Source: Lachnoclostridium sp.
GTDB lineage: Bacteria > Bacillota > Clostridia > Lachnospirales > Lachnospiraceae
DNA: 51,555 nt
Reading direction: 5' to 3'
Assembly (NCBI GenBank): GCA_021770065.1
Contig: JAETRR010000043.1
Coordinates: forward strand, 1-51,555
Within the stretch, counting starts at the first letter, position 1. Every line of letters begins with the position of its first letter. Made by a program: the position numbers and the translations under genes. Shown one piece after another: positions 16,639 through 25,800 of the stretch. Below the pieces are notes generated by a model. The model did not search any database. It was not told where the DNA came from and saw only the letters and a program-made list of their open reading frames with translations.

Positions 16639-18267
16639 TTAGTCCTCTTCCTCAACCGTGTTAAAGGTAGTGCCGCCCTCCAACACTCTTGTGTTGGTAT
16701 AACCATAGAATTTCAGACGGTTCTGAACCATGTAGGCACGTTTTCCTTTTGCGCAGACAATCAGAAGCTTTTCATCCTTGCCAAAGCCCTCTACCTCGCC
16801 GTTGATCTTAGTCAGATCCAGATAAGGAGCAGAGTGAATGGACGGCTGAATGGAAGCGTCTACCATGCGGTAGCCCTCTGCCTTCCCTTCTGCAAATTCC
16901 ACGGGGGTGAAGGTCTCAAAGGATCCGCTCATCTTGTTCAGAAGTACATTCAAGGCGTGGGCAAAGGGATGAATCGCCGTGGAGAAGGGCGGTGCATAGG
17001 CGAAGTCCAGATTCTCCAGCTGATCTACCGTTGCCCCCAGGGAAATGGCTGTCACGGCAATATCCGTCACCTTGTCAACAGCACCGGTTCCAAGTACCTG
17101 TAAGCCTAAGAACTTCCGTGTAGTCTTATCCGCAACCATCTTAATAATGAAAGAACCTGCTCCCGGATAATAATGAGCCTTGTCGTCCACTACGCTAAGA
17201 GCTGTAATCACATCATAGCCCGCTGCCTTTGCCGCAGTCTCCGTAAGTCCGGTACGTCCGGTATTGATCCCTCCCGGAAGCTTCGCCACACCGGTTCCCA
17301 GAACACCTGCATACTCGATCTCGCTGCCGCAGAGGTTCTTCGCCAGGACACGGCCGGCAATATTTGCCGTAGAGCCCATAGGAGACCATGCCGGCTCGCC
17401 GGTTTCACGGTTGGTCACCATAGCACAGTCGCCGACCGCATACACATCCTCTACATTGGTACGCAGATACTTATCCGTGAGGATAGTGCCCTTAAACATC
17501 TCGATACCGCTTCCCTCCAGAAATGCGGTATTGGGACGGATTCCGATAGCCAGAACGAGAGCGTCGGCCTTTACTGCACGCTTACTGGTCTGTACCTTCT
17601 CCACCTTACCGTCGCCAATCACACCCTCTAAGGCAACGCCTGTCATGGGATTGATCCCTGCATCGGCCATCTTATTTTCCACATACTCGGAAAGCTCCGG
17701 ATCCAGAAAGTTCGGCAGTACATGCGGCGCAAAATCAATGACATTGACGCGGACGCCTTTTTCCGCCAGATTCTCTGCTACTTCAAGGCCGATAAAGCCG
17801 CCGCCCGCAACTACCGCACGCTTAATCTTTCCGGCCTCAACCGCTTCCCTGAGGGCAATGGCATCATCCGGAGTGCGCATAAAGAATACATTTTCCAGGT
17901 CAAGGCCTTCAATCTGAGGACGGAAAGGTGACGCGCCGGAGGCAATGATCAGCTTGTCATAGCCATAAGTGCCGGTCTCCCCGTTATGTACGGCCGTAAC
18001 CGTCTTTGCCGCCGTATCTACTGCCGTAACCTCAGTTTCCGTGAGAACTTCTGCGCCGGTAAGTTTAGAGAACGACTCCGGTGTGTTCACGATCAACTGC
18101 TCTCTTGCGGGAATCACGCCTCCCACATAATAGGGAAGCCCGCAGCCTGCATAGGAAATGTCTTTTCCCTTTGTGAGAATTGTCACCTCACAGCTGCGGT
18201 CTTCCCGTTTGATTTTCGCTGCCGCCTTTGTGCCGGCCGCAACGCCCCCGATAATCAGTACTTTCAT
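16639..18267 (-). CDS. CoA-disulfide/polysulfide reductase with C-terminal rhodanese domain
   Basis: A 542-residue flavoprotein. The N-terminal Rossmann motif (IIGGVAAGTKAAAK) binds FAD, followed by the redox cysteine C42 (SYAGCGLPYYVGG) typical of CoA-disulfide reductases and NADH-dependent persulfide reductase (Npsr). A second dinucleotide motif is AVVAGGGFIGLEVAE. The C-terminal 100 residues form a rhodanese domain with catalytic Cys near 505 (VCAKGKRA). The enzyme likely reduces polysulfide or persulfide with NADH. Start ATG at 18267 after AAAGGGG. It heads the sulfur module with the sulfite reductase and YeiH genes. Confidence 0.9.
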   Translation of the reverse strand: MKVLIIGGVAAGTKAAAKIKREDRSCEVTILTKGKDISYAGCGLPYYVGGVIPAREQLIVNTPESFSKLTGAEVLTETEVTAVDTAAKTVTAVHNGETGTYGYDKLIIASGASPFRPQIEGLDLENVFFMRTPDDAIALREAVEAGKIKRAVVAGGGFIGLEVAENLAEKGVRVNVIDFAPHVLPNFLDPELSEYVENKMADAGINPMTGVALEGVIGDGKVEKVQTSKRAVKADALVLAIGIRPNTAFLEGSGIEMFKGTILTDKYLRTNVEDVYAVGDCAMVTNRETGEPAWSPMGSTANIAGRVLAKNLCGSEIEYAGVLGTGVAKLPGGINTGRTGLTETAAKAAGYDVITALSVVDDKAHYYPGAGSFIIKMVADKTTRKFLGLQVLGTGAVDKVTDIAVTAISLGATVDQLENLDFAYAPPFSTAIHPFAHALNVLLNKMSGSFETFTPVEFAEGKAEGYRMVDASIQPSIHSAPYLDLTKINGEVEGFGKDEKLLIVCAKGKRAYMVQNRLKFYGYTNTRVLEGGTTFNTVEEED

Positions 18268-18344
18268 CGGTAGAATCCCCTTTCTTTTTCGTGATTTTTT
18301 TAACAAATCTCTGTCAAATTTCCCCAGCTGTCTCTTTTGTATTT

Positions 18345-18353
18345 ATTATAACA
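18345..18353 (-). promoter_or_regulatory. extended minus-10 promoter of the sulfur module
   Basis: The minus strand reads TGTTATAAT, an extended minus-10, about 80 bases before the polysulfide reductase start. The minus-35 is poor. Confidence 0.5.
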
Positions 18354-18471
18354 CTTGCCAGTTGATAATTAAAATGATATTATTTTATGAATAACATAGG
18401 AAAAACCTATTGATTCGCCTCTCCAAATAAAGAGTGTATAACGGGCTGTGCAAGGGAAAAAACAGTAAAGC

Positions 18472-18499
18472 AAAAAGGGCTGCATAAAACTGCGCCCTT
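18472..18499 (-). terminator. terminator after the exported protein gene at 18506
   Basis: AAGGGC and GCCCTT pair around a 13-base loop and are followed by T5 on the minus strand, six bases after the stop codon. Confidence 0.65.
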
Positions 18500-18505
18500 C
18501 ATTTG

Positions 18506-19482
18506 CTACAGGGATTCTTCTTCCAGCCACCATCTGATTATCTTTGGTGTTCCGTCCTCCTCCCATGTAATTAAAAATTTTGCTATAGCGGCACAATCTG
18601 CCGTTCCACCCTCTCCGCACAGATATTCGGAAGCCTGCAGCACATTTTTTCCTCTGTATTTTGCTGCAGCCAGATCATAAAATCCCCTTACATTGCTGCC
18701 TATAACCTCTGCCGTCTCCGGCGGCGGACACCCGTTTTCCCTGTGAAAAGGGAGGATCTCGTCTAAATAAGGGCAGTATGCGCTATAACTGTCTGCGGCC
18801 GGTTCCCGAATCACATCCACCGTAAGTCCGAAGTCGTAATCCTCGTCAAAATCTGAGGGAAGCTCCATCCGCTCTATGGCATGATTTTTGTATTTAAAAA
18901 CGGCTTTGTAGGAGTCTCCGACCGCACCGCAGCCGAAACCCTCTGCGCTGAACACAATCTCCGTATTTTCATCATTGTCCACATCGGCCCAGAACACATC
19001 AAAAATGCCGTAATAGGAACAGTCTTCCTCTGCAAAGCAGCAGGGTGTGTCCTCATTCATAAAAAACCATAAGCCTCCCGAACCGTAAAAGACAATCTGC
19101 TCTGCGTCCTGCACCATAACAAGCATGTCCGTCTGCCCGTTTCCGTCTATGTCATCCAGCCTAAGCCCTGTAAGCGCCATGGCGCCGTTTTGGAAAATTT
19201 CAGCTTCCAAAAGCCGCCCGAAAAGCTCCTCCGCCTGCTCTGTCCCCATTCCCTGCCTCTGTGTCTCTTCAAAAAATCTCTCTCTGTTTTCCTTCATCTG
19301 ATTCTCAATAGATCCCGCTTCTTCCTGCACATCCGGCGCCGTCTCATTGCGGATTACATCAAAAAAAGGTGTGCTGCCCCCGGTTCCTCCCGTGAAGCCT
19401 GCACCTTTTTTCCGGAGGCACAGAGCGTGGCAATTCCGGCACACCATAAGATTAAAATAATTTTTTTCATCCGTTTTTTCAT
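18506..19482 (-). CDS. exported protein with acidic DxDGN/DxDND motifs; signal peptide and body in different frames
   Basis: The body (19447 back to 18506) has calcium-loop-like motifs DDIDGNGQTDMLV and ADVDNDENTEIVF, as in FG-GAP/dockerin-like repeats of secreted proteins, but its own ATG at 19447 has no ribosome-binding site. The minus strand at 19482 has ATG after AGAGGG and encodes MKKRMKKIILILWCAGIATL, a clear signal peptide, in the adjacent frame. The two frames meet at A6G (19405-19411). A minus-1 slip there, or one extra A, gives a 325-residue exported protein. So it is frameshifted by mutation, phase variation or programmed slippage. Unrecognised family; probably cell-surface or secreted. 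Confidence 0.65.
19405..19411 (-). other. A AAA AAG slippery heptamer
   Basis: In the signal-peptide frame the codons read GGA AAA AAG GTG. The heptamer A AAA AAG is the dnaX-type minus-1 slippery sequence, and a minus-1 shift reads GGT GCA GGC, the frame of the protein body. A weak GTGC/GCAC pairing downstream could form a stem. Confidence 0.5.
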
Positions 19483-19606
19483 AGTCCGTTTCCCTCTGTC
19501 TGTGTATCCTGCTGATGTTTATTTTAGCAAAAGACTACATCAAAACCGAATCAAATTTACATCATAATTGCATCATCTTTTCACAATCCCATCTTTTTTG
19601 TGTCAC

Positions 19607-19635
19607 TTGCGGATACCTCGCAGAAATGGTACTAT
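19607..19635 (+). promoter_or_regulatory. sigma-A promoter of the LysR gene
   Basis: TTGCGG (19607-19612), 17-base spacer, TACTAT (19630-19635), 32 bases before the ATG. Confidence 0.6.
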
Positions 19636-19667
19636 TTTATTACAAAACCGAGACAGGAGGCATATTT

Positions 19668-20558
19668 ATGACCATCCGGCATTTGAAAATATTTATTGCA
19701 GTAGCGGAAACAGGAAAAATGAGCCTTGCGGCAAAGAAACTTTATCTGTCCCAGCCTACTATCAGCCAGGCTGTCCATGAGCTGGAGGAGCATTATCACA
19801 CTCCGCTGTTCGACCGGCTGTCCAAGCGTCTTTATATTACGGAATCCGGAAGAGAACTTCTGGAGATGGCCCGAAATACTGTCAGGGCTTTTGACGATCT
19901 GGAACTCCGGATGGAAAACTGCACCCGGACGGAGCATTTCCGCATCGGAGCTACTGTCACCGTGGGTTCCTGTCTGCTTCCATCCCTTCTGGAGGATTTC
20001 CGGCAGGGGCGGCCTCTGGTAGATACTTTTTCTTTTATTGCCAATACGGCCGTAATTGAGGAAAAACTGTTAAAATCAGAACTGGATGCAGGGATTGTGG
20101 AGGGCGTTATCAAAAGTCCGGATCTCATCAGTATTCCTATGGTGGAAGATTATCTGGTTCTTGCCTGCGGTCAAGATCATCCCTTTGCTGCCCGTACTTC
20201 CTTTCAGCCCTCTGATCTGGAAGGCATGGATTTTGTGATGCGAGAAAAAGGCAGCGGCACCCGTGCCCTTTTTGAAGAATATCTGCAGGCCAATCACATT
20301 CAAATCCATTGCCGGATAGAAGCTCCTTTTCCGGAAGCTATGAAACATGCCATCCTCTCTAACCACTGTATGGCCGTGATTTCCGTGCGCCTGATTGAAG
20401 AGGAACTGCAAAAAGGCACGATCCACATGCTGCCCCACCCGGAGCATGCATGGAACCGCACCTTTAATCTTGTCTACCATAAGGATAAGCTTCTTACGGA
20501 TTCTATGCTATATCTGAAAAATCTGCTGCTGCAGTATCAGAGGCCGGAGATCTGGTGA
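19668..20558 (+). CDS. LysR-type regulator of the CysL/YeiE kind
   Basis: A 296-residue LysR regulator. The N-terminal winged helix (MTIRHLKIFIAVAETGKMSL through SQPTISQAVHELEEHYHTPL) is followed by a periplasmic-binding-like effector domain. The motif VMREKGSGTRALFE in the effector domain is typical of the CysL/CbbR/YeiE group, often linked to sulfite, sulfur assimilation or YeiH control. The ATG at 19668 follows ACAGGAGG; a frame running back to 19515 has no ribosome-binding site. It is the only plus-strand gene near the sulfur module, and regulation of that module is an inference. Confidence 0.88.
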   Translation: MTIRHLKIFIAVAETGKMSLAAKKLYLSQPTISQAVHELEEHYHTPLFDRLSKRLYITESGRELLEMARNTVRAFDDLELRMENCTRTEHFRIGATVTVGSCLLPSLLEDFRQGRPLVDTFSFIANTAVIEEKLLKSELDAGIVEGVIKSPDLISIPMVEDYLVLACGQDHPFAARTSFQPSDLEGMDFVMREKGSGTRALFEEYLQANHIQIHCRIEAPFPEAMKHAILSNHCMAVISVRLIEEELQKGTIHMLPHPEHAWNRTFNLVYHKDKLLTDSMLYLKNLLLQYQRPEIW

Positions 20559-20610
20559 TTCAAAGAATTCATTCTGCAGAAATCTCGTCATTTTCCGTGC
20601 TCCCTGTTAC

Positions 20611-21561
20611 TTAAAAATACACCATCTCTTCCTCCGGCTTTTCTACGGACTTCAAAGCCTTTGTATAGAGCACCGGACCCTCTTCACCGGAATATTCCTT
20701 TCGGGTCTCCACTTTCACCCTGGCAGTTACCATAAGCCACTGGCGGTTGCGGAGTTTATCTACATTCTGGGACTTGCACAGGAAGCCCAGGAATACGGTA
20801 TCATCCGCACAGCAGGTCATTGCTCTTCTGCCAGGTACAAAGTAGCCCGCATCCAGCTCTTTGGGCCGCATGACCATGGCCTTAAACCGGACCGTCTTAC
20901 CCTCATAATGTTCCGGATGATCCATGGCATCCAGATACCAGATGCCGTAGTCAATGTCTTCGATGTCAATAATCTCCGCATTCAGATCAAAGGGCAGTTC
21001 TTCTTCATATTCAAAGAGTTCTCCGCCCTCCTGCTCAAATTCCACCTGTGCCCTTGGATTGACGGCCCGGATATTCCGTTTATAGGAGGCGGCTTTCGTT
21101 CCCTCCTTACAGCGGTTGAAAATCACCAGATCGGAATCCTGCACCATATCCATGAAAAGAGACTTCATATTCTGCATATACAGATCAAAAGTCGAAGCAT
21201 CCACCAGGGTAATACCCTGGGCCAGGAACCATCCCTTAGGGAGCTGCATTTCCCGGAGCATCTGCATGCCCCACATGCCGTTGTACTCAATCATCACCTG
21301 GGTGGGCTTGTATTCCTTCCGGCAGTCCTCCAGAAATTCCGGGGTAAATTCTGCCTTTCCCTCCACAACCGTCATAACCGTGTCATAGGATTCCAGGATA
21401 TGATTATCATACTCCTCCTCTCCCTCTTCGCAGGCAATCAGAAGGGTTCTGCCTCCGTCGGAAAAATAGGGATCGGAAAGAGTTTCCTGGATAAAGGAAG
21501 TCTTGCCGCTTTCCAGAAATCCGTTTACCACATAAACCGGTACTTTATTTAAAAAACTCAT
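20611..21561 (-). CDS. COG0523-like GTPase fused to a YcgQ/TIGR03943-type domain
   Basis: A 316-residue protein. The N-terminal half has a COG0523/CobW-like P-loop (NGFLESGKTS, residues 13-22) and NR in place of the usual NKxD, but lacks the CxCC metal site. The C-terminal 110 residues (FVPGRRAMTCCADD, GFLCKS, WLMVTARV, ending EEMVYF) resemble the C-terminal part of YcgQ/TIGR03943 (DUF1980) proteins, which pair with putative permeases. It likely helps metal handling with its neighbour. Start ATG at 21561 after AATAGGAG, 26 bases after the other COG0523 gene. The fusion is uncommon. Confidence 0.75.
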   Translation of the reverse strand: MSFLNKVPVYVVNGFLESGKTSFIQETLSDPYFSDGGRTLLIACEEGEEEYDNHILESYDTVMTVVEGKAEFTPEFLEDCRKEYKPTQVMIEYNGMWGMQMLREMQLPKGWFLAQGITLVDASTFDLYMQNMKSLFMDMVQDSDLVIFNRCKEGTKAASYKRNIRAVNPRAQVEFEQEGGELFEYEEELPFDLNAEIIDIEDIDYGIWYLDAMDHPEHYEGKTVRFKAMVMRPKELDAGYFVPGRRAMTCCADDTVFLGFLCKSQNVDKLRNRQWLMVTARVKVETRKEYSGEEGPVLYTKALKSVEKPEEEMVYF

Positions 21562-21571
21562 GGCTGCTCCT

Positions 21572-21586
21572 ATTCCAGTTCCTTAC
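21572..21586 (-). repeat. leader repeat, short copy before the second COG0523 gene
   Basis: The minus strand reads AAGGAACTGGAAT followed by AGGAG and the start codon. Only the last 11 bases of the core (GGAACTGGAAT) are kept. It fills the gap between the two genes. Confidence 0.65.
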
Positions 21587-21587
21587 T

Positions 21588-22724
21588 TTATACTACATGG
21601 AACAATTCTTTCAATGCTTCTTCATTCAGCTTGGAACCAATGACACAGAGCCGCCCCGTGTAATCCGGGCTTCCGCCCCGCACCTCATACTCCTCGGGTA
21701 CAAAGTCAAACTGCATCCAGCTGCCGTCCGTTCCCGGAATAATGCCCTTGGCGCGGAGAATGATGCCATATTTTTCAGATCCGCCCAGTTCCTCTAAGAT
21801 CTGCTGCAGCTCTTCTGCCGTATACTTGTGGACTGTCTCTAGACCCCAGCTGGTGAATACTTCGTCTGCATGATGATGGCCCTCATGATCGTGGTAGTGA
21901 TGATGTTCATGATCATGACAGCCGCAGGTGCAGTGTTCGTCATGCTCGTGATGATGAGCATGCTCTTCTTCGTGGTGATGGTCATGCCCGCACTCTTCCC
22001 CATGATGATGCTCATGCTCACATTCTTCCTCATGGTGATGGTGCTCATGTCCGCATTCTTCTTCATGGTGATGGTGCTCGTGTCCGCATTCTTCCCCATG
22101 ATGATGCCTGTGCTCTTCCATCTCCAGCTCCGCATGGTGCATTGCTGCCAGAATCTGCTTTCCGTCCAGATCATCCCAGGGTGTCGTAATCATAGTGGCA
22201 TGCGCATTGTGCTCACGCAGGAGCGCCGCACACTCCTCCAGCTTCTCGTCTGTCATACTCTGGGTTCTGCTTAAGACAATGGTTCCCGCATGCTCCACCT
22301 GGTTGTTAAAGAATTCTCCGAAGTTCTTCATATACATCTTGCATTTTTTCCCGTCCACTACAACAATGGAGCTGTCAATGTGAACGTCCATGGAGCCTGC
22401 CACATTTTCCACAGCCTTTACCACATCGGAAAGCTTGCCTACGCCTGACGGCTCGATGAGAATCCGATCCGGCGCATAGGTATCCAGGACCTCCTTTAAA
22501 GCCGTGCCAAAATCTCCTACCAGGGAACAGCAGATACAGCCGGAGTTCATCTCATTTACCTGGATTCCTGCATCCTTTAAGAATCCGCCGTCAATCCCAA
22601 TCTCTCCGAATTCATTTTCAATCAATACAATCTTCTCTCCCTGAAAAGCCTCTTCCAGAAGCTTTTTAATCAGGGTTGTCTTTCCGGCTCCCAGGAAACC
22701 GGATATAATGGTAATCTCTGTCAT
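21588..22724 (-). CDS. COG0523 metallochaperone GTPase with long His-rich segment
   Basis: A 378-residue GTPase of the CobW/ZNG1/YciC family. Walker A is SGFLGAGKTT (8-17), and the metal-binding CxCC motif is CICC at 63-66. Residues about 205-286 form a remarkable His/Glu/Cys segment of imperfect repeats such as EECGHEHHHH, able to hold many Zn, Ni or Co ions. A CobW C-terminal domain follows. Start ATG at 22724 after GAAGGA. It heads a two-gene unit with the other COG0523-like gene. The promoter carries a CIRCE-like operator. Likely zinc is the metal, by family analogy; nickel or cobalt remain possible. Confidence 0.9.
   Translation of the reverse strand: MTEITIISGFLGAGKTTLIKKLLEEAFQGEKIVLIENEFGEIGIDGGFLKDAGIQVNEMNSGCICCSLVGDFGTALKEVLDTYAPDRILIEPSGVGKLSDVVKAVENVAGSMDVHIDSSIVVVDGKKCKMYMKNFGEFFNNQVEHAGTIVLSRTQSMTDEKLEECAALLREHNAHATMITTPWDDLDGKQILAAMHHAELEMEEHRHHHGEECGHEHHHHEEECGHEHHHHEEECEHEHHHGEECGHDHHHEEEHAHHHEHDEHCTCGCHDHEHHHYHDHEGHHHADEVFTSWGLETVHKYTAEELQQILEELGGSEKYGIILRAKGIIPGTDGSWMQFDFVPEEYEVRGGSPDYTGRLCVIGSKLNEEALKELFHVV
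21867..22112 (-). repeat. tandem repeats encoding the His-rich segment
   Basis: The region is built of imperfect units of 30-36 bases rich in CAT/CAC and GAG/GAA codons, for example units at 22005-22038, 22041-22074 and 22077-22110 encoding ECGHEHHHH-type repeats. Unit number may vary among strains by slippage. Confidence 0.75.
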
Positions 22725-22780
22725 AATTTATTCCTTCTTTCCTAAATTGAACTTCGCAATGCCCTATCCTGCGCTCATCA

Positions 22781-22807
22781 TTAGCACTCTCTTTGATACA
22801 CTGCTAA
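22781..22807. promoter_or_regulatory. CIRCE-like (HrcA) operator
   Basis: The plus strand reads TTAGCACTC (22781-22789), nine bases, CACTGCTAA (22799-22807). The CIRCE consensus is TTAGCACTC-N9-GAGTGCTAA; the first arm is perfect, the second matches seven of nine, and the spacing is exact. It sits immediately downstream of the minus-10 of the COG0523 operon, the normal CIRCE position. Confidence 0.65.
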
Positions 22808-22834
22808 TTATAGCACGCTCCCTTCATTTGTCAA
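22807..22834 (-). promoter_or_regulatory. strong promoter of the COG0523 operon
   Basis: Perfect TTGACA (22829-22834), 16-base spacer, perfect TATAAT (22807-22812) with an extended TGC before it. The leader to the ATG is about 75 bases. Confidence 0.8.
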
Positions 22835-22838
22835 ACTT

Positions 22839-25800
22839 CTAAATAGAAAAGTTCCGCCTCAGTTCTACCGGCACAGGTTCTCCCAGGCAGAAGGAATAAA
22901 TCACCTTCTCCTTCACTCTCTTTCCGGTAAGCTTTTCAAGGGCTGCTTCGTAGTAATCAAGCTGCCGCCCATACTTCTTTCGCAGTTCCTCCCCCTGCTT
23001 TACATAGTCCGTCTTATAATCCACCACTACAATGCCGTCCTCCTCATAAAAGTAAGCGTCTATAATCCCCTGGATCAGCACCGGCTCACGGCTTTTATAT
23101 CCCAGTTCCAGTTCACAGGCCGGAAGCTTGATCACAAAGGGCTGCTCCGTGTAAAGCCTCCCCTTTCTCTTCGCTGCCGTCATGCGCTTCGCCAGATCCG
23201 TCTTTCCAAAAGCATAGATATCATAAGGCCGGACCACATCCGCCTGGGCCCTTGTCAGCCTGCCCTCTTCTACCAGCCTGTCCATGGCCTCCCTCACTTT
23301 ATCGGAGTGACGGAAGCCGGAAAGGTCAAGACACTCCAATACCCTGTGGTAAGCCGTACCGCGGGCCGCCCCGCTGACCGGCTCTTCCTCCTGCATAAAC
23401 CTGGGAATATACGGAACGATCTCCTCCTGTGGGTATAAAAGCGTATCCGCATCCTCTTCCTCCGTCTGACCTGCCTTTTTAAGCTCGGAAACACTGACCT
23501 TCACCCGAAGAGAAATATCCTCCTCATAGGGATACACCTCCGCAAAGCGCTTCCCGATCTCTTCCGCAAATGCCTCGTCTCCCCCGGGCAGATCCTCCGG
23601 ATGCCGGAGCCGTTCCCTCAATTCTTCCATGGATATCTGCTGCCCCACGGCCTCCTCAATCAGCTGTTCCGGCTGTACCCGGAACAGGGCAAAGCTGCTC
23701 CCGGCCGATGCCGGCAGAATCCAGTCCAGATAAGTTCCGGCGGAAGCGATCGTCGAAAAAGGAAGAGGCCCTCTGCCCTCTGTCCCCTGGAGGCCTTCCA
23801 GCTTTTCATCCAGTTTTTTTGCACTCCCCAGAAGAATCAGTTTTTCCTTTGCCCTGGTAAATGCAACATAGAGCACCCGGAGCTCTTCTCCCAGCATCTC
23901 CAGATCCAGGGCTCTCTGCAGAACCTTCTTGGGAAGCAGCGGAATCTTTATCCTTCGCACGGCATCCACGTAGTCTGCTCCAAGGCCCAGATCCGGATGA
24001 AGCACTACCCTGCTTCTGGTATCCTGCCGGTTAAAACTTTTCCCAAGTCCGCCCACAATCACAATGGGAAACTCCAGGCCCTTGCTCTTATGAATGGTCA
24101 TAATCCGCACCGCATCCTCATTTTCCCCGGTAATGCCCGCCTCTCCGAAATCCTCCTGATAGCTCTGAAGCTGCTCCATATAGCGCACAAAATGGAACAG
24201 CCCCCGGTAGCTGGTTTTCTCAAAAGCTATGGCGCGCTCTATGAGCATCCGCACATTGGCCTCGCGCTGCTGTCCTCCCGGCTGGGCCGCCAGATAATCT
24301 CCGTAGCCCGTATCCTCCAGAACAAACCACAGGAATTCATGGATGGGAAGGTAGTCTGCTTTGCTCCGGTAACGGTTCAGCTTTTCATAGAAGGCTTTCA
24401 TTCTGGCCCCGGGCATGGCGCCGTCCTCTGTTCCCGGACCGCTGTCCTTTCCGGTGTTTATTTCCTCTGCCGTTCTCTCCTGCCAGAAGCACATGCATGC
24501 TTCATAAAAGGGCCTGTCGGGATACCGGCTTTTTATCAGGGCCAGCTCCACATCCGTAAATCCCCCGATCATAGACTTCAGCACCGCTGCCAGGGGAATA
24601 TCCTGCCTGGGATTATCCACCACACGGAGAAGATTCAGAAGGGTCTGTATCTCGACCGTCGTAAAATACCCGGTCCGGGATTCCGTATGCGCCGGGATCC
24701 CGGCCTCGGTCAGCACTCGTGCATACACATCCCCCCAGCCCGTAAGACTGCGGAGCAGAATCACAATATCTCCATAAGAAGCGGGCCGGAAAACCTCTCT
24801 CTGCGCGTCCCACACCTGCTGATGCGCGAGCAGCCCGCGAATGCGCTCTGCCGCAGCATAGGCTTCCATCTCCCTCGCCGTCAGCTCCTTCTCCCCGTCA
24901 GACAGTTCCGGTGCATCCCCGTCGAGAAGCAGAAGCTCCGGCCCGTTCATGTCATCCTCCGGCTCCGGCATAGAGGCTCCCAGGTAAAGAGCCGCTGCTT
25001 CATCGTAGCGGATTCCTCCCACGCCGGGCGTCATAAGGCGGTAAAATATCTCGTTTACTCCGGTAAGCACCTCCCTCCGGCTTCGGAAATTCCTGTGAAG
25101 ATCAATCCGCATGGAAGGCCCTTCCTCTGTCCGGGGATAAGTATGGTATTTCTCCATAAAAAGCTCCGGCCGGGCAAGCCGGAACCGGTAGATGCTCTGC
25201 TTCACATCTCCCACCATAAATACATTGGGACTGCCCGCTTCCCGGCGGCTCACGCTGTTTAAAATAATCTCTTGAATCAGATTGCTGTCCTGATACTCGT
25301 CAATCATAATCTGCACATAGCGCTCCGACAGTTCTTTTGCCGCATCCGTAACCGTCACTGCTAAGGCCCCGTCTTCTTCTTTCACATCCTCTGTCAGAAT
25401 CTCCAGGGCCAGATGCTCAAGATCCGAAAAATCTGCCAGATTCTTGTTCTGCTTCTTCTCCCGGTAACGGTCCGCGAATTCCGCCGTAAGCGAAATGAGA
25501 ACTCCTGTCGGCGAAGCCGCCATCTGCAGCAGCTTACAAACCTCGGCAAGAGAACAGGAAAAATACGTCTCCTTCAGAGTTTTTAAGCTTTTTTTCATCC
25601 GATCCCGAAGAGCCTTTACCTTTGCTTTCTTTCCCTCATCCACCCGGGCGTCACGTTTGGCAGAAAGCCTTGCAAATGCCAGCTGTCCCAGCGCCTCCCT
25701 GTATTCCTCATAGGTACGGCAGGCCGAGAGTGCCTCTGCCTGTTCCAAATCTTCCGAAAGAGCCTGCTGATACATATATGGCCCGTCCGCCTCACTGCAG

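Noticed and set aside
21870..22274. Plus-strand open frame with many Met and Val codons
   Set aside because: It is the antisense of the His-rich repeat; CAT codons read as ATG on the other strand.
22725..22838. Zur box in front of the COG0523 operon
   Set aside because: No TCGTAAT-N-ATTACGA-like sequence; the only strong inverted repeat fits CIRCE instead.
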